Source: JAHBNG01 sp039028975
Lineage (GTDB): Bacteria > Chloroflexota > Anaerolineae > Caldilineales > Caldilineaceae
DNA length: 37,019 bases
Reading direction: 5' to 3'
NCBI GenBank assembly: GCA_039028975.1
Contig: JBCCHB010000158.1
Location: 1-37,019, forward strand
Shown in pieces: positions 33,217-37,019 of the stretch. The translations under genes were made by a program, and so were the position numbers. The notes beneath the pieces are model-generated. The model was given only the letters and a program-made list of their open reading frames with translations, was not told the DNA's origin and made no database searches. Within the stretch, counting starts at the first letter, position 1. The number at the start of each line of letters is the position of its first letter.

Positions 33217-34308
33217 ATGCCTTCCAAAGAGCTAGTCGTTGGTGCAATATCATCCCACGGCCATGAACGCGGTCACGTGAGTGTCCTCCATCAATTGCCC
33301 GAAGTAGAAGCAATTCATGTCTGCGCGGCCACAGATCTCGTCGATGTCGAGGAACTGGCGGCTGAATCATCGCGGGTCGTTGGCAAATATACAGAGGTGT
33401 CCGATCTGCTGGCGCGCCCCGATCTCGATGCTGTGATCGTCTGTGCACGCCCCGATCATGCCCCTGCAATCCTGGAACAGGTTGTTACCGCTGGTTTGCC
33501 TGTACTCTATGACAAACCCGCAGCCACCCATTCGTCTCATATGCGCCAAGTTGCTGAGGCTGCGCAACAGAAGGGCGTGACTGCAGGAGCCATGCTTCAG
33601 TGGCGTTATCATCCCATGGTACAGAACCTCAAGCGGGCTTTGGCAGAGGATGCGCTGGGTGACGTGATGACCATTGAGGCCAAGATCTTAAATGGTCTGC
33701 TCATGTACCGAGACACGTCCACCTATCTCTTCGACCCCAAAACCGCCGGACACGGTATTCTGTCGTGGCTGGGCTGCCACTGTCTTGATCTGGTTCTCTA
33801 TTTGATGCAGGAGCGGGTTGTGGAAGTTATGGCGATGGTGGGGAACCTGAACCCGGAAAAAACTGCCGTTGAAGATACTGGATTTCTGCTGCTTAAATTT
33901 GAAAGCGGCCGTTTAGGAACCTTCCAGGCTGGTTACCACCTGCGAGGCAGCAAAAGCACATACGATTACTATGTAGGCATGCGCGGAACTGAGGGGTATG
34001 CTATCTTGCCTCTTGCGGAGCCATATGAGCCACCTGGCCGCAACGCCGCAGACGTTGGTGGAACCTACACATTGTACAGCGAGGCACGACATTGGATTAC
34101 AGGACGCAGACGCCAAGAGCGCTTTGAGATTCCTGACTCACCAAGCTATGGTGGCGTCATGGCAGAGGAGTTGTTTCGTGATTTCTTTGCTGCAGCCCAG
34201 AATGGCGCAACGGCTCCGGCCCCGATTGAAGACTCAGTTCACTTGCTAGAGATTATTGAGACCGCCAAGGAGTCGTCAGCCACAGGCCGCGCCATAGCAA
34301 TTGTATAA
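33217..34308 (+). CDS. Gfo/Idh/MocA family oxidoreductase, His-motif subfamily, DKP variant (module C)
   Basis: The protein is 363 aa. Instead of a glycine loop it has VVGAISSHGHERGHV (residues 7-21), with three His residues. The lysine motif is DKP (99-101). GHGILSWLGCHCLDL and the tail TAKESSATGRAIAIV place it with 13963-15045. It follows the canonical gene at 32177 closely, so the pair repeats the arrangement of module B in reverse order. An AAGGA lies 10 nt upstream of the start. Confidence 0.88.
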   Translation: MPSKELVVGAISSHGHERGHVSVLHQLPEVEAIHVCAATDLVDVEELAAESSRVVGKYTEVSDLLARPDLDAVIVCARPDHAPAILEQVVTAGLPVLYDKPAATHSSHMRQVAEAAQQKGVTAGAMLQWRYHPMVQNLKRALAEDALGDVMTIEAKILNGLLMYRDTSTYLFDPKTAGHGILSWLGCHCLDLVLYLMQERVVEVMAMVGNLNPEKTAVEDTGFLLLKFESGRLGTFQAGYHLRGSKSTYDYYVGMRGTEGYAILPLAEPYEPPGRNAADVGGTYTLYSEARHWITGRRRQERFEIPDSPSYGGVMAEELFRDFFAAAQNGATAPAPIEDSVHLLEIIETAKESSATGRAIAIV

Positions 34309-34326
34309 ATAAATGAAAAGTGAATC

Positions 34327-35211
34327 ATGATCACCATTGGCATGATCGGCGCGGACAGCACACATACCGAAGCCTACGCACAACTGACCAATCGACCAGG
34401 TGGCCCGCTCTATGGTCGCGCCCAAGTGACCAAATTGTGGGGAAACGCTCAAGCACAAACCGAAAAAAAGGCAACCGAGTGTGACATTCCCCAGGTCGTC
34501 ACAACGCCCGACGAAGCAATCAGAGAGGTAGACGTGGTCATGGTCTGTAACCGTTATGGGGATGACCACCCGCCGTATGCTCGCATGGCCCTTGAGGCTG
34601 GTATCCCAACGTTTATCGACAAACCCTTTGCCAATGACCTGGGCGATGCCAAAGCGCTGGCGCAACTGGCAACGGAACACAGCGTTCCTCTCATGTCCTG
34701 CTCGGCTATACGATATGCTGTCGAAGTGATGGCCCTACAGGAGCAGTTGGCCAGCTTTGGCCCTCTCAATAGTGCCGTTACCAGCGGCATGGCGACGGGC
34801 GACTTTCCTGATCAGCGGGCTAAGCACCCCTTCTTCTATGGCATCCACCCGGTCGAATTGCTGCACACATTGCTTGGCCCAGGGGCAGAGAGCGTTACGA
34901 CTCAGCGGACTTCTCGTTGTGATGTGGGGCTGGTCCACTACACGGACGGTCGTCAAGGCGTGATCAACCTCTTGCAAGAGACGCCTAGCTTCTATCATGC
35001 CGCGGTCTACGGGGCAACTGGTTGGGGGCAATTTGAGATCGTCGATTGGGAGAATTTCTATGTGGAAACGCTAGCCCAGGTCATTCGCATGGCCGAGGCT
35101 GGAGAGACGCCGTATCCCATTGCGTGGGCCGTTGAGGTGATGGCGATGATGACTGCCTTGGTCCAGTCAGCCGAGAATGGCGGCAAGACAATCTACCTGA
35201 GTGATCTATGA
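34327..35211 (+). CDS. Gfo/Idh/MocA family oxidoreductase, short, His-motif loop, DKP variant
   Basis: The protein is 294 aa, about 50 residues shorter than its relatives. The loop is MIGADSTHTEAY (residues 6-17), lacking GxGxxG, and the lysine motif is DKP (98-100). The C-terminal domain is reduced: FYGIHPVELLHTLLG provides the helix with His, and it ends GGKTIYLSDL. It is coupled to the next gene by a 4-bp ATGA overlap. Related short proteins often accompany sugar or sugar-acid oxidoreductases; no specific reaction can be given. Confidence 0.85.
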   Translation: MITIGMIGADSTHTEAYAQLTNRPGGPLYGRAQVTKLWGNAQAQTEKKATECDIPQVVTTPDEAIREVDVVMVCNRYGDDHPPYARMALEAGIPTFIDKPFANDLGDAKALAQLATEHSVPLMSCSAIRYAVEVMALQEQLASFGPLNSAVTSGMATGDFPDQRAKHPFFYGIHPVELLHTLLGPGAESVTTQRTSRCDVGLVHYTDGRQGVINLLQETPSFYHAAVYGATGWGQFEIVDWENFYVETLAQVIRMAEAGETPYPIAWAVEVMAMMTALVQSAENGGKTIYLSDL

Positions 35212-36245
35212 GCAATGCCATGACACCGCTCAAACTCGCCATAGTTGGTCCTGGACGCATGGGGGCCATCTACGCCCGACTGGCTAACGAACTCGCAACG
35301 GCCCAACTCGTCGCTATCTGCGGACGCAGTAACACCTCAACCCATGCGCTAGCCAACGAATATAGCGTTCCTGGCTACGTCGATGGCGCTCACCAGCAGA
35401 TGCTAGCAGCCCACCCCGAAATTGAAGCCGTGATTGTCTCTGCATCGGAATGGGCTCACACGGAACCCGTCTTAGCCGCTATCGACGCGGGCAAGCACGT
35501 GCTTGTCGAAAAGCCCATGGCGATTGCGGAAGCCGGGGCCGCGGAGATGGTAGACCGCGCCGAGAAAGCTGGCGTCACGCTTCTTGTGGGCCATAGTTTG
35601 CGTTTTGATTTGCGCTTTGCCGCCATGCGTCAAGCTGTACATGAAGGCAAGATCGGGGAAGTGCTACACGTCTATGCACGACGCAATCCGCCTCAGGTGG
35701 TGGCAGAACGGGTCCTGGGACGGTTTCCGCTGGTCTACTGGCTCATGCCCCACGACATCGACATGATGTTGTGGACCGTAGATAGCCCCGTTATCAAGGT
35801 CATGGCGCACTCACGCGCTGGCGGTAGGGAACGAACCGACTTTATCATCGCTGTCCTCACCTTTGCCAGTGGCGCTGTCGGCGTGGTGGAAAGCTCTTGG
35901 GGTACGCCAGCCCATGGTGGACGCCCCCAAACCGAGCTCTTTACCATACGCGGCACAGCCGGTGCTGCGGAAGTCACAGGCCACGAAAACGGCGTGGGTG
36001 TCTATGTGGCTGGCAGCGACGCCGATTATCCGGACACGGGCTATGCACCGCTGATTCACGGTGAACAAGACGGCATTTTTCGGCGCGTCTTTCGTCATTT
36101 TGTGGGCGTGGTTCAAGGCCAGTGGGAACCCGTCGTGACGGGGCCAGATGGGTTAGCCGCAATTCGGGTGGCCGCCGCCATTGAGCGTTCGCTTAACGAC
36201 GGGCAGGAGGTTGTATTGGAATCTGAAAACGATTACGGACAGTAA
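35208..36245 (+). CDS. Gfo/Idh/MocA family oxidoreductase, canonical
   Basis: The protein is 345 aa, with glycine loop AIVGPGRMGAIY (residues 11-22), EKP (101-103) and the helix YWLMPHDIDMMLW with the His-Asp pair used in catalysis by relatives such as myo-inositol dehydrogenase. The start overlaps the previous stop codon (35208-35211); an ATG 4 codons later is possible. Of the proteins here it looks most like classical inositol/sugar dehydrogenases (G-R-M-G loop, LVGHSLRFD). Confidence 0.91.
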   Translation: MSNAMTPLKLAIVGPGRMGAIYARLANELATAQLVAICGRSNTSTHALANEYSVPGYVDGAHQQMLAAHPEIEAVIVSASEWAHTEPVLAAIDAGKHVLVEKPMAIAEAGAAEMVDRAEKAGVTLLVGHSLRFDLRFAAMRQAVHEGKIGEVLHVYARRNPPQVVAERVLGRFPLVYWLMPHDIDMMLWTVDSPVIKVMAHSRAGGRERTDFIIAVLTFASGAVGVVESSWGTPAHGGRPQTELFTIRGTAGAAEVTGHENGVGVYVAGSDADYPDTGYAPLIHGEQDGIFRRVFRHFVGVVQGQWEPVVTGPDGLAAIRVAAAIERSLNDGQEVVLESENDYGQ

Positions 36246-36266
36246 AACGATGAAAATGGGTGGTTT

Positions 36267-36887
36267 ATGACACTCAACTGGGGTATTATCGGGGCCGGCA
36301 AGATCGCTGCTCGCCAGATAGCACCGGCCATTGCCGCAGCCCAAAACCAGCAGCTGATTGCCGTATCACGCCGCGATCTGACCCAGGCGCAAGCATTTGC
36401 GTCCCAACATGGCGTGCAGCGCGCCTATGATAATGTCGAGGCCCTGCTAGCCGACGATGCCATCAACGCTGTCTACGTGGCAACACCGCCCCATCTCCAC
36501 GCTGAACAGACCATTCTGGCCGCAGAACATGGCAAGCACGTGCTCTGCGAAAAGCCCATGGCCCTCAATAAGGTTCAAGCCCAGCAGATGATCGACGCCT
36601 GCCGTGCCCATGACGTTCGCCTCATGATCTGCTACTATCAGCGCTTTAACGCCCGTCATCAGCGCATTAAACAACTGCTGGCGGACGATGTCATCGGTCA
36701 GGTCACCGCGGCCCGCATCAGCTTCTCTGAATATTTCCCGCCCCAGCCCGGCTTCTGGCACCATGAGCCGACGATTAGCGGTGGCGGTCCGCTTATGGAT
36801 TTAGGCACCCACTGCGTCGACCTGCTCACTTATCTCTGTGGCCCAGTCGTGGAGGTGAGTGCGCTGATGGAAACCCTAAGAGCGTGA
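36267..36887 (+). pseudogene. Gfo/Idh/MocA family oxidoreductase, truncated at the C-terminus
   Basis: The 206 aa cover the complete Rossmann domain (IIGAGKIAARQ, residues 7-17; EKP, 95-97) and the start of the second domain up to GGPLMDLGTHCVDLLTYLCGP. After VSALMETL the family sequence stops abruptly with RA and a stop codon that lies in an 8-bp-stem hairpin (AAGAGCGT, 36878-36885, with ACGCTCTT, 36898-36905). Relatives are 320-360 aa. Downstream sequence in any frame does not continue the domain and is markedly AT-rich, so an insertion or deletion removed the last 120 or so residues. The product is probably inactive. Confidence 0.8.
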
Positions 36888-37019
36888 ATATTCAAATACG
36901 CTCTTGTATTATGTCAAGTTGATTGCAATTGAGACGAATGCATATGTGCCAAAAAGTAGATGATCGGTCACACTTATGGACATGAATAAAACAAATGATG
37001 AAACTAACAATAAAACAAA
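36878..37019. mobile_element. AT-rich insertion beginning, possible left end of a mobile element
   Basis: Composition changes at about 36877. The junction carries the AAGAGCGT/ACGCTCTT hairpin whose loop includes the palindrome GAATATTC. From 36976 a frame with AT-rich codons (start MDMNKTNDETNN) is open to the window end. A hairpin at the very end followed by a reading frame fits an insertion sequence, perhaps IS200/IS605-like, but no transposase motif is visible. Confidence 0.4.

Overview
The window reads as a bacterial chromosome segment, most likely from the Chloroflexota (Anaerolineae/Caldilineales-like, of the marine or sponge-associated kind). This is an inference from the style of the two extracellular lipoproteins (LSAC/VSAC lipobox followed by an Ala/Pro/Thr/Asp-rich linker), the dense expansion of Gfo/Idh/MocA oxidoreductases, and the company of sulfatase, phytanoyl-CoA-dioxygenase-like (PhyH), creatininase and family-5 peptide/opine/nickel-type ABC permease genes. 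Candidatus Poribacteria would be a second guess. No rRNA, tRNA or CRISPR was seen.

Layout. (1) 1-422: the tail of an IS1595-like transposase, then hairpins. (2) 423-22194: about 20 genes, all on the minus strand. Read in their own direction they are: Gfo/Idh pair and nitrilase (22194-19196); an ABC importer (SBP, DppB, DppC; 18935-15238) followed by a Gfo/Idh pair, MDR dehydrogenase, FAH-family hydrolase, an unknown protein, a sulfatase, Gfo/Idh, PhyH, Gfo/Idh and GNAT (15045-4289); then, behind its own sigma70-type promoter, a sialidase-like propeller with a second DppB/DppC pair split by a four-helix-bundle gene (4111-423). (3) 22672-25317, plus strand: an unknown protein with a coupled Gfo/Idh, then a creatininase. 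(4) 27402-25327, minus strand: DegT/StsC-like aminotransferase and PhyH. (5) 27956-36887, plus strand: a third importer (SBP, DppB, DppC) and five Gfo/Idh genes. The last is cut off at an apparent mobile-element junction.

How the genes work together. The content suggests uptake and catabolism of oligomeric, possibly sulfated or amino-modified sugars or cyclitols. Binding proteins and permeases import the ligand, and sulfatase, sialidase-like, nitrilase, creatininase and FAH-type hydrolases cleave bonds. Twelve NAD(P)-type Gfo/Idh proteins, an MDR dehydrogenase, a PLP aminotransferase and two Fe(II)/2-oxoglutarate-type oxygenases carry out redox and transamination steps. No substrate can be named from sequence alone. 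None of the three importers has an ATPase gene here.

The most unusual layer is between the genes. Many gaps are filled, from stop codon to next start, by structured repeats with locus-specific words: 7/8/15-bp words in hairpins between SBP and permease genes (twice), an AT-rich nested hairpin, a 14-copy 13-bp array, a four-helix-bundle gene flanked by inverted repeats, and a 5' leader whose hairpin covers a ribosome-binding site. Two diverged copies of one roughly 110-bp structured element precede two Gfo/Idh operons in the sense direction. At the protein level, the twelve Gfo/Idh genes split into a canonical class and a His-motif class, and the two classes recur side by side as modules.
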